64,000 nt of DNA, taken from NCBI GenBank assembly GCA_029101305.1, contig JAQXQS010000050.1, forward strand, positions 1-64,000. Reading direction: 5' to 3'. Each line of letters starts with the position of its first letter. Positions within the stretch are counted from its first letter, which is position 1. A program made the translations under genes and the position numbers. The stretch is from Clostridia bacterium (lineage in GTDB: Bacteria; Bacillota; Clostridia; Lachnospirales; Lachnospiraceae). Positions 54,870 to 64,000 of the stretch are shown piece by piece. The notes beneath the pieces were generated by a model that did not search any database, was not told where the DNA came from, and was given only the letters and a program-made list of their open reading frames with translations.

Positions 54870-55402
54870 CAAAAGGGACTGATTAATGACATTCAGGATA
54901 AGAGTAAGATTGTGAACTGGGGCCTGAAGATGAAAGACGATATGTTTAGTTGTGATGAATTCGAGAGCTCCATAATACAGTGATTGGACCTCTTATGAAT
55001 GAAAAATGTATTAATTTCGTCTTCCAGACGCCAGAGGATGTGGACTGCATCCGGGTTGACCGCCTGCGCTTCAGTCAGATTTTCTTTAATCTGCTATCCA
55101 ATGCGGCTAAATTTACCCCGACAGGTGGTACCGTAGAATTTACCGGAAGAAAAGTTGCGCAGGAGGGCGAGAAGGTAAAAATGGAATTCCGTGTGAAAGA
55201 TAACGGAATTGACGCTACTAAGGAGATCCGGGCGCTTTCCAGAAACGATGCGAAGACAGTACCAGTGATCGCCATGACAGCGGACGCATTTGATGAGGAA
55301 CGGAAACAGACTCTGGATGCCGGAATGAATTATCATCTGTCCAAGCCGATCAATCCACAGCTTTTGTATAGCGTGCTTTCTAAATATATTTGCGCTTGTT
55401 GA
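54870..55402 (+). pseudogene. Decayed hybrid histidine kinase (HisKA, HATPase and REC pieces)
   Basis: Three remnants in order. LINDIQDKSKI to FESSIIQ (about 54879-54980) is the end of a HisKA domain. After a frame change, 54980-55200 encodes the first half of an HATPase domain (RLRFSQIFFNLLSNAAKFTP, RVKDNGI). It then jumps straight to the last third of a receiver domain (EIRALSRNDAKTVPVIAMTADAF, LSKPINPQLL). The join KDNGI-DATKEIRAL shows an internal deletion removing the ATP lid, the G boxes and the receiver Asp. The start is missing. It cannot be a working kinase. Nothing else was found between 54731 and 55607. Confidence 0.75.
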
Positions 55403-55607
55403 CAAGGGCATTGCTTAGAGCCGTTCTTTAAGACGATTGTTTTTATCTTGGTTACAACATTCACTCAATGATTGTTACTTATTGTGTTCATTATACCTCC
55501 AAATGCTTTATATTTCCCCGGTATTTTGTTGGCGTGGCGCAGGAGGATTGCGTGTGAACCGCAAGTCTGCTATACTGTGCTTATGTGATTTTCACAGGAG
55601 GCAGAGC

Positions 55608-56477
55608 ATGAAACTGGAACGAGACACCATACCACTTGACAAAGAGTTTCCCTTTCAGATATCAGAGGTGGAGCTGAATCCTACCAACAGTCATCCGGGA
55701 ACCTGGCACTGGCACAGCTATTTCGAGATTACCTGGGTCCTGGAGGGTAGGGGAAATTATTTCGTCAACGGGCAGGAATATACAATGGAAAAGGATGATA
55801 TTATCATCTTCAATAACGTAGAGCCACACGGCTGGAAGCTTCTGGGCGGCAATATGAAGCTTCTGGTAATGATTTTTTCACCGGAATTTGTGGCAGAGAA
55901 GATCAGTGTCTTTGATACGGAATATCTGAAGCCTTTTGTGGAACGGGGCAGTAATTTCAAGAACCGGGTAGGACATGAGGAGACTGTGAATGGGGAAATC
56001 CGTACCAGCATCCGGGAAATTTACCAGGAGTGGAATGATCGTAAAGAAGGATATCCGTTGATGATCAAGGCAAATGTGCTAATAATCCTTACCATGCTGA
56101 TCCGTGCCTACCAGGATGAGACAAAATCTGGTGAAATGCTTAAAGAAAAGAAAAATGCCATGAAGCGTCTGGAGCAGGCATTTACTTACATAAATGCCCA
56201 TTACTGTGAGAAGATCACGCTGGAGGAGGTTGCTTCCTCAGTTTATATGAGTTCCAATTATTTCTCATCCTATTTCCGTAAAGTAACGAATATCAGCTTC
56301 AGTGACTATGTAACACGTCTGCGTGTGAACCGGGCGCGTGAATTGCTCCGGGAGGATGGGGCGAATGTAACGGAGATTGCCATGGAATGTGGCTTTAATA
56401 ATATTTCTAATTTCTACAGATTATATAAAAAATATATGGGAAAAACTCCTGGAGATGAGAAAAGTAAAAATAATTAA
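55608..56477 (+). CDS. AraC-family regulator with cupin domain
   Basis: A 289-residue sugar-responsive regulator. The N-terminal cupin has HPGTWHWHSYFEITWVLEG (about 30-48) and EKDDIIIFNNVEPH. The C-terminal AraC domain (about 185-285) has ITLEEVASSVYMSSNYFSSYFRK and AMECGFNNISNFYRLYKKYMGKTP. The ATG at 55608 is chosen because AGGAGG is six bases upstream; the frame runs open to 55437 without a site. The GH31 and GH95-like genes follow on the same strand and are its probable targets or operon partners. Confidence 0.87.
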   Translation: MKLERDTIPLDKEFPFQISEVELNPTNSHPGTWHWHSYFEITWVLEGRGNYFVNGQEYTMEKDDIIIFNNVEPHGWKLLGGNMKLLVMIFSPEFVAEKISVFDTEYLKPFVERGSNFKNRVGHEETVNGEIRTSIREIYQEWNDRKEGYPLMIKANVLIILTMLIRAYQDETKSGEMLKEKKNAMKRLEQAFTYINAHYCEKITLEEVASSVYMSSNYFSSYFRKVTNISFSDYVTRLRVNRARELLREDGANVTEIAMECGFNNISNFYRLYKKYMGKTPGDEKSKNN

Positions 56478-56598
56478 AATTCAGGAGCGGATATGTCATA
56501 GACCGCTGGAAGGCTGGCATGTTAGGATGAAAGTAGGAAATTTTGTCCTGGCATGGCAGCTTTTTTTGACAGGAGTTTAATAAGCGGAGGAAGTAAAA

Positions 56599-58965
56599 AT
56601 GGTGAAAACAGATAAGTATGCGGAAACAACGGCGGCAGGGCTGATTTATCGTCTGGTGCCTGTTACAGATGAGATCATCCGTTGCGTGATCGGAAAAGGC
56701 ACAGTGAAAGAAATGGATTCTTTAATTATTGAAAAAAAAGAATACCCGGAAGTGGATTTTCAGGCAGAGGAAAAGGACGGAGAGCTTGTTTTGCGGACTG
56801 CGAAGATTCTTGTTGCTCTGGATTTATCTACTGGATGTGTAGAGTGGAAGCATCCGGACGGCAGCAGCTGGTGCACTCAGAATAAGTCGGATCTTACGGA
56901 AATTGATGTAGTCCGTTACACAACAGGCGGTGAAAAGCCCATTATCAACCGGGTGAAAACGGTTGATGGCGAACGCAATTTTATTCTGAATCTGAAGCCG
57001 GAGAAGGTGCGTGACGGGTATCGTGCCAGGGTGTTTTTTGACTGGAAAAAAGATGAGGAAATTCACGGACTAGGCCAGGGGGAAGAAGGTATTTATAATT
57101 ACCGTGGACATAACCAGTATCTTTACCAGCATAATATGAGAATTCCAATGCCGCTTTTTGTTTCCACAGAAGGGTATGGAGTGCTGTTTGACTGTTGTTC
57201 CCTTATGACATTCAATGACGAAGGACGGGATTCTTATCTGTTTCTGGATACAGTGGATCAGATTGATTATTATTTTATGGGCGGCTGTACCATGGATGGA
57301 ATCGTCCATGATTACCGCTATCTGACGGGAAAAGCGCAGATGCTGCCAAAGTGGGCGTATGGTTATATCCAGTCGAAAGAGCAGTATTATACAGCGAAGG
57401 AGCTGGAAGAGATTGTGCGTCATTATAGAGAAATCGGAGTTCCGCTGGATTGTGTGGTTCAGGACTGGAACACCTGGGAGCCAGGGAACTGGGGTGAGAA
57501 GATTCTGGATCAGAGCCGTTACGGGGATACAAAGGAATGTATGGACAGAATTCACGAAATGCATGCCCACAGTATGGTTTCTGTATGGCCAAATATGAAT
57601 GCAGGAGGAAAGAACCACCAGGAATTTTTTGATGCAGGATATCTGCTTTATGATTATGCAACTTATGATGCCTTTAATGAAGAGGCAAGAGCGATGTACT
57701 GGAAGCAGGCGAAGGAAGGGCTTTTTGACCAGGGATTCGACTCCTGGTGGTGTGATTCCACAGAACCATTTTCCGGACCGGACTGGGGCGGTGCTGTAAA
57801 AAGAGAGCCGTGGGAGCGCTACAGCCTGGTTGGCGGTGAGCATAAGAAATATCTGGATCCGGCTGTGACAAATGCCTTTGCCCTGGAACACGCAAAGGGA
57901 ATTTATGAGAACCAGAGAAAAGACAGGGAAGATATGCGTGTGCTCAATCTTACCCGTTCCGGTTTTGCTTCCGGGCAGAAATATGCTGCTATGCTGTGGT
58001 CTGGCGATACCTGCGCAGATTGGGAAAATCTGAAGATCCAGATTGTAGAAGGCTTGAATATGGGGCTGAGCGGCTATCCATACTGGACACTGGACATCGG
58101 AGCATTTTTTACAGTTGGAGATAAATGGCAGAACCGGGGATGCGGCTGTAACACAGATCCGTCACCGAAATGGTTCTGGCAGGGCAAATATAATGAAGGC
58201 GTGAAGGATAAAGGGTATTGTGAGCTTTATACCCGTTGGCTGCAGATGGGCACCTTTCTGCCTATGTTCCGTTCCCATGGAACAGATACACCGAGGGAAA
58301 TCTGGAATTTCGGGGAAAAGGGAACCATGTTCTATGATGCCATTGAGAAGTTTATTAAGCTGAGATATCATCTTATGCCATATATTTACTCCCTGGCTGG
58401 AGCCGTACATTTTGATGATTATACGATCATGAGAAGTCTTTTATTTGATTTCCCGGAAGATCTGGAAGCGCGCAAGGTGGAGAATGAGTTTATGTTTGGC
58501 CCATCTCTTCTGGTCTGTGCGGTTACAGAGCCGATGTACTACGGTCCGGAGAATACGCCAATTGAGCGGGAAAAGACATGGAGCTGTTATCTGCCTGCTG
58601 GTACTCTCTGGTATGATTATTGGACAAATGAGAAATATGAGGGTGGACAGTATGTGACTGTGGAGGCACCTATTGACAGAATTCCGGTCTTTGTAAAGGC
58701 TGGTGCAGTGATTCCGGTTGCAGAGGGACTGGTTTACGCACAGCAGAAACCGGAGAAACCAGTGCAGATCATGGTTTATCCTGGAGCTGATGGTGAATTT
58801 GTGCTGTATGAGGATGAAGGAAACAATTATAACTTTGAAAATGGAGCATATGCGACGACCAGAATCGTCTGGAAGGATGCGGCAGGAAAGCTGATCATCG
58901 GAGAGCGTGGGGGAAGATTCCCAGGAATGTGGGAAGCAGAGTATGAGACTGTGATCGTGAAGTAG
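56599..58965 (+). CDS. GH31 alpha-glycosidase (alpha-xylosidase/alpha-glucosidase type)
   Basis: A 788-residue cytoplasmic GH31 enzyme. It has an N-terminal beta-sandwich (about 1-220), then a TIM-barrel (about 225-600) with nucleophile candidate Asp386 in WWCDSTEP and acid/base candidate Asp470 in LWSGDTCADW, followed by FRSHGTDTPREIW, then two beta domains (FGPSLLVCAVTEP, VFVKAGAVIPV). It removes alpha-linked xylose, glucose or galactose from oligosaccharides; the specific sugar is not readable. GCGGAGG precedes the ATG. Only 15 bases separate it from the GH95-like gene, so they form an operon. Confidence 0.9.
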   Translation: MVKTDKYAETTAAGLIYRLVPVTDEIIRCVIGKGTVKEMDSLIIEKKEYPEVDFQAEEKDGELVLRTAKILVALDLSTGCVEWKHPDGSSWCTQNKSDLTEIDVVRYTTGGEKPIINRVKTVDGERNFILNLKPEKVRDGYRARVFFDWKKDEEIHGLGQGEEGIYNYRGHNQYLYQHNMRIPMPLFVSTEGYGVLFDCCSLMTFNDEGRDSYLFLDTVDQIDYYFMGGCTMDGIVHDYRYLTGKAQMLPKWAYGYIQSKEQYYTAKELEEIVRHYREIGVPLDCVVQDWNTWEPGNWGEKILDQSRYGDTKECMDRIHEMHAHSMVSVWPNMNAGGKNHQEFFDAGYLLYDYATYDAFNEEARAMYWKQAKEGLFDQGFDSWWCDSTEPFSGPDWGGAVKREPWERYSLVGGEHKKYLDPAVTNAFALEHAKGIYENQRKDREDMRVLNLTRSGFASGQKYAAMLWSGDTCADWENLKIQIVEGLNMGLSGYPYWTLDIGAFFTVGDKWQNRGCGCNTDPSPKWFWQGKYNEGVKDKGYCELYTRWLQMGTFLPMFRSHGTDTPREIWNFGEKGTMFYDAIEKFIKLRYHLMPYIYSLAGAVHFDDYTIMRSLLFDFPEDLEARKVENEFMFGPSLLVCAVTEPMYYGPENTPIEREKTWSCYLPAGTLWYDYWTNEKYEGGQYVTVEAPIDRIPVFVKAGAVIPVAEGLVYAQQKPEKPVQIMVYPGADGEFVLYEDEGNNYNFENGAYATTRIVWKDAAGKLIIGERGGRFPGMWEAEYETVIVK

Positions 58966-58980
58966 AAGGCAGGAGAGCGT

Positions 58981-61614
58981 ATGCGTGTAGAGAGAAATAA
59001 GGCAGTATTTGCGGAGCCGCCGGTTGCAGTGCCAGACGGTAATGTGGATGTGTCTGGCGGGGGACGATGGAAAATCTGGCAGAATGCCGGTACGAAGATT
59101 GATGCGCCGATTCTGGGAAATGGAGATCTGCTGGCTGCTGTGGCCGGGAACGGAAGGTATCCCCAGTTCTGGTTTACCACCAATGATTTCTGGCAGATGG
59201 AGAGTGCAGCAAACTGGGAATTCTTTCATGATAACAGCTCTGCCAAATTTGATCCGGCAGTGAGCGGAGGAAGTCCAAGACCAGTAGGGCGCATGGTGTT
59301 TGATATTCCGGCTATGGAAGGTGCAAAGTGGTATACGGAGCAGAAATTTTCCACTGGAGAAACAATAACAATATTGACAAATTGTGACGGTAAAAAGTGC
59401 ACTTTGAAAAGCTGGGCGGCAGCAGATGAGAATATTCTGGTGGTGGAGTTTGAGACTGAGACAGATCTGGATCTGGAGTTTGATTTTTATTTTCCAGATG
59501 AGCTGGGAAAAGGCTGTGAGAGAGGTGTGGATATCTGGGGAAGTGGCGAGTCAGATGAGGTTCAGAATGGAATGTTCGTGGGGACGGTGACTGGCAGGCC
59601 GCTGCAGGTGAAGAAGATTGGTGGCGGTATTGTAAGTGGTTACCGGCAGTTCTCGGATCATGTGGATATGCCGGTGAGAGTGGGATTTGCAGGTGGATTT
59701 CTGGTTGTTGATGAAAATATGTCATTTAGAGAGTGTTCCAGAAAATTTGGTAATATGAGTGACATGCGGAATCGGAATACCTGCAAAACAATAAAAGCAG
59801 GCGAAAAAGCTACTTTCGTTTTGCCAGTGCGTTCCTGGGCGAAATGCAGTAGACCTTATGAGTATGCTTTTTCAAGGGCAAGGTGGATAACATCAGAGGA
59901 TGTGGAAAATTTGCGGGCAAGGCACCTGGCATGGTGGAAAAGATTCTGGTCTGTTTCGGAGATTTCCCTGGATGATCCAGTGATCGAACAGAGGTATTAT
60001 CTGTCTAAGTATATGCTGGCAAGTGTATCCCGTGATTCAGAGTATCCGCCAAACATTCTTGGAATCAGTACCTTTGACCGTCCTGCATGGAATGGAAATT
60101 ACAAGATTAATTATAATCATCAATCCCCATATTTGAATCTGATGGTTTCCGGACATTTTGCACAGTCTGATCCTCACGATGCGCCTTACCTGAAGCTGAT
60201 GGAGATTTCGGATGAAATGAGCAAACGGCTGCTTCGTCATGAGGGACTGTATTATCCTTTGGGGTTGGGACCTCATGGCGTAGTCAGCGAGGCTCTTCTT
60301 TTACATATGAAATCACCGGCGCTTCACGGTGCACTGAATATGATTTACCGATATGGCATCACCGAAGATGAGGAATATGCCTGGAAGGTTTATCCATATC
60401 TTCGTGGAGTGGCAGATTTCTGGGAAAAGGATCTGGTTCTCCTGGATGGAGTGTATCATGTGGTGGAAGATGGTATGCATGAGCGGACAGATGGAAATAT
60501 CCGGGAGAATGGTGTGCCTGAGGATCCGGTAAATACGCTGGGGTATCTGAAGACATTTTTTACATGGATTCCAAGGATAAGCGAAACGCTTGGAATAGAT
60601 GAAGAAAAGCGGGAAACGTGGCGGGACATTGCAGATCATCTGGTTCCTTATCCAAAAGGTAAGGTGGGACAGATTCAGGACAATCCTACTTTATGGAAAG
60701 AAGTGGATGTGAAGCTGGAAGATCTTTTACCCGAGGAAATGCTGGAAAAGGAAATTTATTATGACGAAGGTGTAGGCGGCAAGTGGTCTTTTCATTTCCC
60801 TGGGAATATTATGCACATTTATCCGGGAAATGCAATTGGTCTGGGAAGTGATCCGAAGGAACTGGAAGTGGCGAAAAATACAGTGCATATTCATGCACTT
60901 GTAGAGAATGCGCTTGGAGAACTTGAATATAAAAGAGCAATTGAGACCGGTAAGAATAAGAAAAATGAGAAGATAACAAAGAACGTACGAAATGAGAAAA
61001 CTGAGAATTTATTCCCAAATAGAAATGAGTTTACGAAGAATGAAAGGCTTGTAAGTGATTCTGGGAATAGCATAAAAAATATTTCTGTGAAAGATAAACA
61101 TTTTTACAAGGCTGGTGCTTTTAATGCTTCCAACTTAAGTTGCGTGTTTTTCACCGCCGCTGTGCGGGTGGGCTATGATCCGGATATTATCTGGGAGGAA
61201 ATGCGGGAGATGATTATTCACCGCGGAATTCCCAATGGGTTTCTGAAAGAAAATCCACATGGGATTGAGCAGCTGAATACCATTCCAGATGCGATTCAGG
61301 AAATGATGCTGCAAAGCTATGAAGGAATTATCCGTATTTTCCCGGTATGGCCGCGTGCGAAACATCCAAATGCTTCGTTTAGAGGATTCCGGGCGTGGGG
61401 CGGATTTGAAATCAGCGCCTCCTTGAAGAACGGGGATGTGAATGAAATTATAGTTTGTAGTCACAAAGGGCATAATTGTAAAATCGAGAATCCATGGCCA
61501 GGTCAGAATGTGAAAGTGGTTTATGAATACAGCCAGACAGAAGAAGTGCATTTTGGGGAGTTACTGGAGATTGAATTGCATAAAGAAGAAAGTGCGATAA
61601 TAATTGCTTGCTAA
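58981..61614 (+). CDS. GH95-like (alpha/alpha)6-barrel glycoside hydrolase
   Basis: A 877-residue cytoplasmic protein. The N-terminal beta-sandwich region (about 1-300) has APILGNGDLLAAVAG near residue 42. The helical barrel (about 310-770) has GNYKINYNHQSPYLNLM (about 370-386), matching the paired Asn motif of GH95 fucosidases/galactosidases. The tail MLQSYEGIIRIFPVWP then RAWGGFEISASLKNGDV is GH95-like. The usual DGNFG block is not seen; the corresponding place reads IPDAIQE, so the catalytic base is uncertain. Residues about 656-709 are a Lys/Asn-rich insertion. It follows GH31 by 15 bases with GGAGAG as ribosome site. Activity on fucose, galactose or another sugar cannot be decided. Confidence 0.65.
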   Translation: MRVERNKAVFAEPPVAVPDGNVDVSGGGRWKIWQNAGTKIDAPILGNGDLLAAVAGNGRYPQFWFTTNDFWQMESAANWEFFHDNSSAKFDPAVSGGSPRPVGRMVFDIPAMEGAKWYTEQKFSTGETITILTNCDGKKCTLKSWAAADENILVVEFETETDLDLEFDFYFPDELGKGCERGVDIWGSGESDEVQNGMFVGTVTGRPLQVKKIGGGIVSGYRQFSDHVDMPVRVGFAGGFLVVDENMSFRECSRKFGNMSDMRNRNTCKTIKAGEKATFVLPVRSWAKCSRPYEYAFSRARWITSEDVENLRARHLAWWKRFWSVSEISLDDPVIEQRYYLSKYMLASVSRDSEYPPNILGISTFDRPAWNGNYKINYNHQSPYLNLMVSGHFAQSDPHDAPYLKLMEISDEMSKRLLRHEGLYYPLGLGPHGVVSEALLLHMKSPALHGALNMIYRYGITEDEEYAWKVYPYLRGVADFWEKDLVLLDGVYHVVEDGMHERTDGNIRENGVPEDPVNTLGYLKTFFTWIPRISETLGIDEEKRETWRDIADHLVPYPKGKVGQIQDNPTLWKEVDVKLEDLLPEEMLEKEIYYDEGVGGKWSFHFPGNIMHIYPGNAIGLGSDPKELEVAKNTVHIHALVENALGELEYKRAIETGKNKKNEKITKNVRNEKTENLFPNRNEFTKNERLVSDSGNSIKNISVKDKHFYKAGAFNASNLSCVFFTAAVRVGYDPDIIWEEMREMIIHRGIPNGFLKENPHGIEQLNTIPDAIQEMMLQSYEGIIRIFPVWPRAKHPNASFRGFRAWGGFEISASLKNGDVNEIIVCSHKGHNCKIENPWPGQNVKVVYEYSQTEEVHFGELLEIELHKEESAIIIAC

Positions 61615-61701
61615 ATATTAAAAGGTATGCTGTGAAAAAATAATCAGGGCCTTAAAACAGATGAAAACACAGTTCGAAAATGGCTTGCAGAATGAAAATA
61701 T

Positions 61702-61805
61702 TACTATGAAAGTCCTGTGCGCAGCCATGAATCCAGCATGCTCGCGTGTTGGATTCATGGATATTGCACAGGACTTTCATTCATGGTGATGTCTGCGTAA
61801 GCAGA
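61702..61805. repeat. Palindromic intergenic repeat, copy 2 (short form)
   Basis: Inverted relative to the copy at 13601-13798. Read on the minus strand it has TGTCTGCTTACGCAGACA, ATCACCATGAATGAAAGTC, then CTGTGCAATATCCATGAATCCA, the loop, TGGATTCATGG and GCACAGGACTTTCATAGTAA. The arms GAAAGTCCTGTGC and GCACAGGACTTTC pair fully. It sits just past the end of the YesN gene, as the other copy sits just past gerB-gerC. The rest of 61615-61815 shows no gene. Confidence 0.75.
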
Positions 61806-61815
61806 CACATTCGTT

Positions 61816-62559
61816 TCATCCGCGGAAGTCCAGCGGACTTTTTCCTGTATGCTTTTTAAAAATCCGGCTGAAATATCCCTGGTCGTGATATCCACACATT
61901 TCTCCGATCTGTTTGATAGACAGCCCTGGTTCGTGAAGAAGCAGCCGCTGGGCATGGCTCATACGCAGGTTGATCAGATATTTGGATGGCGTACAGTCGT
62001 AGACCTGACAGAAAATTTTTGTCAGGTAGCTGGGACTGTAGTTCATATTATCAGCGATCAGGTTCAGATTGATGTCCTCACTGTAATTTTTTACAATGAA
62101 ATCCTTGAGCAGGGCTGCAATCTGTGGTGGCGTTAAAGCTGCTGTCTGGGCATTGAATACCTCTTCATAATCATTTCCTGCAATCTGGAATTCCTTTTTG
62201 ATCTTGGAAAGAGCTTCTTTTAATTCATCTGAATCAACAGGCTTCAGCAGATAATCAGAAACCTTTAAGGTGATGGCTTTTTTCGCATATTCGAAGTCTG
62301 AAAATCCGCTTGTGATAATAAATCTGGTAAATGGAAACTGCTCCCGTACTTTTGTGAGCAGGGTGATTCCATCCATGACAGGCATACGGATATCCGTAAC
62401 AATAAGATCCGGACTGAGCTTTTCTACCAGTGTCAGTGCCTGATCACCTGTCTGTGCAGTTCCTGCGACCTGAAAATCCGGATCCGCTTTCTGGATTTTC
62501 TGGACAAGATTGTTGAGCAGAAGTTCTTCATCCTCCGCAACGATGACAGTGTACTTCAT
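61816..62559 (-). CDS. YesN-type response regulator (REC plus AraC)
   Basis: A 247-residue regulator. The receiver (about 1-120) has AEDEELL, the phosphorylated Asp in LIVTDIRMPVMDG (about residue 55) and LLKPVDS. The AraC domain (about 145-245) has INLNLIADNMNYSPSYLTKIF and GYHDQGYFSRIFKKHTGKSP. It is the second gene after the YesM kinase (17-base gap). It converges on the GH95-like gene, so its target may lie outside the window or be the GH31/GH95 operon. Confidence 0.9.
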   Translation of the reverse strand: MKYTVIVAEDEELLLNNLVQKIQKADPDFQVAGTAQTGDQALTLVEKLSPDLIVTDIRMPVMDGITLLTKVREQFPFTRFIITSGFSDFEYAKKAITLKVSDYLLKPVDSDELKEALSKIKKEFQIAGNDYEEVFNAQTAALTPPQIAALLKDFIVKNYSEDINLNLIADNMNYSPSYLTKIFCQVYDCTPSKYLINLRMSHAQRLLLHEPGLSIKQIGEMCGYHDQGYFSRIFKKHTGKSPLDFRG

Positions 62560-62576
62560 ACTATTTTGAGTCCTTT

Positions 62577-64000
62577 CTAAATTTGTGATATATCTGAAAA
62601 ATACCTGCCAATTGACACGATTCCATGCCCTTCGGCAGTATTTCCATATCTGAAAATAATCTCTCCTTTACAAAATATTTTCCATCTGAGATACACGTTT
62701 ACGGTCCCCAGCCCATTTATCTTCAGCTCCGGAAGTCCCGGATTCTGAATGGCTTTCATAATATTGGCAGTGATCCGTTCCTTGGCTTCCTCCGTAAAGC
62801 CAGGGCCGGTATCGGTCACCTCGATCTGCCAGCTTCCCGGCGTAACCACACTTGTAATGGAAATATTCCACGGAGGTGCGCAATCAGACCCGTACCGGAT
62901 GGCATTTTCTACAATTGGCTGAATGATCAGCTTGGGAACCGGCTGGGAGAGAAGGCTTTCGTCCACGTCAATGGAATAATTCAGGCTGGACTGGTACCGG
63001 ACCTTCATGCAATACAGGTATTTCTGTACATAGTCCAGCTCGTCCTTTAAGGTAACCGTAGTTTCCACTGTGCTGGTGATATACCGCATGATCTGGGAAA
63101 GATTCCGGCACATTTTCACCACTGTTTCAGAATCGCCATTCTCCGCCAGAACCATGATACTGGATAAAGTGTTGTAATAAAAATGTGGATTGATCTGGGT
63201 CTGTAAAGCCATGCTTCTGGCTTTCATTTCCTGTTCCTTTGCCTGGTTCAGCTGCTCCATGGAATCCTTCAGATTATCACTCATCAGCTGAAATGCCTGG
63301 TAAAGCTCTTCCAGCTCATTGACGGAAACCGGATAGGCGGTAACCTTTTCCTGACCAAGAGTGTCAAGCTCCATACGTTGGATAATGTGCTTCAGATGCT
63401 TTACCGGTTTTACAACTGTGCGGGAAAGACGGTAAGAAATAAAAATGGAAACCGCCAGAAGAAGTGCCACGATCGCAGCCAGAATACGGAGCAATTCGTA
63501 AACTGGTGCCAGCACCACTGTTTCGGGCAAAATGGTCAGGTAGGTATAACCTGTGTAAGTGGATACTGCTTCCGCCGCATATTCTGTTTTTCCGGTAAGG
63601 GGGCTGGTCAGCGTAATGTCTGAATCATCACCCTGGGTAAGCTCATAGTAAGGCAAAAGAGCAGTTCTTTCCTTATCAGAAATATCATATGGATAAACCA
63701 GATTTCCGCTGTTGTCAAAAACATAGACGCTGGCGGCATCTTCGTGGTTCTTTTTTTCATAGGTGATAATACTTTTAAATATGGACTTGCACTGCTTGGC
63801 TGTTTCAATTACACCAACACTGCGCTTGTACTGATTGTTAAAGGATCGGTACAGGGAAATAAACCACTGGTTGTATTTGGCCGATTTGGAATACTCCATG
63901 GTACAATAGGGCTGGGTGAGAACCTTTTTCCCTTCTAATTCACGGGCTGTCTGGATCCATTCTTCTTTCGAACCATCGGTGCGCTTTACCAGTGTGGAGA
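62577..64000 (-). CDS. YesM-type sensor histidine kinase (partial, N-terminus outside window)
   Basis: At least 474 residues are visible; the frame remains open to the window end, so the true start is outside. Residues near the visible start belong to the extracellular sensor domain (VYVFDNSGNLVYPYDISD). A membrane helix (LRILAAIVALLLAVSIFISY), HAMP, His_kinase (LQTQINPHFYYNTLSS) and HATPase (VPKLIIQPIVENAIRYG, DTGPGF) follow. It is the partner of the YesN regulator 17 bases downstream. Confidence 0.9.
   Translation of the reverse strand, partial: STLVKRTDGSKEEWIQTARELEGKKVLTQPYCTMEYSKSAKYNQWFISLYRSFNNQYKRSVGVIETAKQCKSIFKSIITYEKKNHEDAASVYVFDNSGNLVYPYDISDKERTALLPYYELTQGDDSDITLTSPLTGKTEYAAEAVSTYTGYTYLTILPETVVLAPVYELLRILAAIVALLLAVSIFISYRLSRTVVKPVKHLKHIIQRMELDTLGQEKVTAYPVSVNELEELYQAFQLMSDNLKDSMEQLNQAKEQEMKARSMALQTQINPHFYYNTLSSIMVLAENGDSETVVKMCRNLSQIMRYITSTVETTVTLKDELDYVQKYLYCMKVRYQSSLNYSIDVDESLLSQPVPKLIIQPIVENAIRYGSDCAPPWNISITSVVTPGSWQIEVTDTGPGFTEEAKERITANIMKAIQNPGLPELKINGLGTVNVYLRWKIFCKGEIIFRYGNTAEGHGIVSIGRYFSDISQI

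Noticed and set aside
54980..55402. Intact small signalling protein of 140 residues
   Set aside because: It lacks the HATPase G boxes and the receiver phosphorylation site, and the upstream HisKA piece is in another frame, so it is a remnant.

Overview
The window looks like chromosome of a spore-forming, anaerobic gut Lachnospiraceae, most like Blautia. The evidence is: spore germination and spore coat-type genes (6.5-14 kb), a corrinoid methyl-transfer module of the acetogen type (48.9-54.6 kb), many plant-glycan glycoside hydrolases, three YesM/YesN two-component systems, moderate GC content, and AGGAGG-type ribosome sites. This is inference from gene content; no rRNA or other species marker is present.

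Layout. 0-1.8 kb: end of a DASS/SLC13 carboxylate transporter, then ttdA-ttdB (L(+)-tartrate dehydratase), a tartrate uptake and dehydration unit. 2-5.6 kb: a GH3 beta-glucosidase with permuted domains, divergent from an AraC regulator. 5.7-16.8 kb: housekeeping and sporulation genes (plsC, a PrcB-like lipoprotein, a SPOCS/LysM protein, ispE, a GntR regulator, gerA, a gerB-gerC fusion, murI, DUF1934, fic). 17-26.5 kb: a GH78 rhamnosidase, a kinase/regulator/solute-binding-protein triad, a secreted DUF1593 protein, and a DUF4132-like protein. 26.6-35.8 kb: a LytTR two-component system divergent from a membrane-tethered GH3, then GH2 and an esterase. 36-40.8 kb: a membrane GGDEF/EAL protein and an MFS transporter. 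41-48.5 kb: YesN/YesM divergent from a sugar ABC importer plus an MBL-fold hydrolase; by eye this block is more AT-rich than its surroundings. 48.9-54.6 kb: a RACE-type corrinoid activase, a DUF2284 protein and a 994-residue fusion of pterin methyltransferase, corrinoid protein and UroD-type methyltransferase. 54.9-55.4 kb: a decayed hybrid kinase. 55.6-64 kb: AraC, GH31, a GH95-like enzyme, and a third YesN/YesM pair that runs off the window.

How they work together. Most of the window is small carbohydrate-utilisation loci, each with its own sensor-regulator. Secreted or membrane-anchored enzymes start glycan breakdown, ABC or MFS transporters import the products, and cytoplasmic GH2/GH3/GH31/GH78/GH95 enzymes finish it. 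The methyl-transfer module would remove methyl groups from a substrate freed from plant material and pass them to tetrahydrofolate, as acetogens do.

The strongest candidate for something new is the single-chain, three-component methyltransferase. Its leader contains one RNA arm that can pair with either of two copies of its complement, and its activase is encoded just upstream. Other items worth following are the gerB-gerC fusion lacking the GerC C-terminal domains, five copies of TAAGGGAA in front of fic, a two-repeat LytTR-like operator in front of the tethered GH3, and at least two families of palindromic intergenic repeats. No tRNA, rRNA, CRISPR array, phage or complete insertion sequence was seen.
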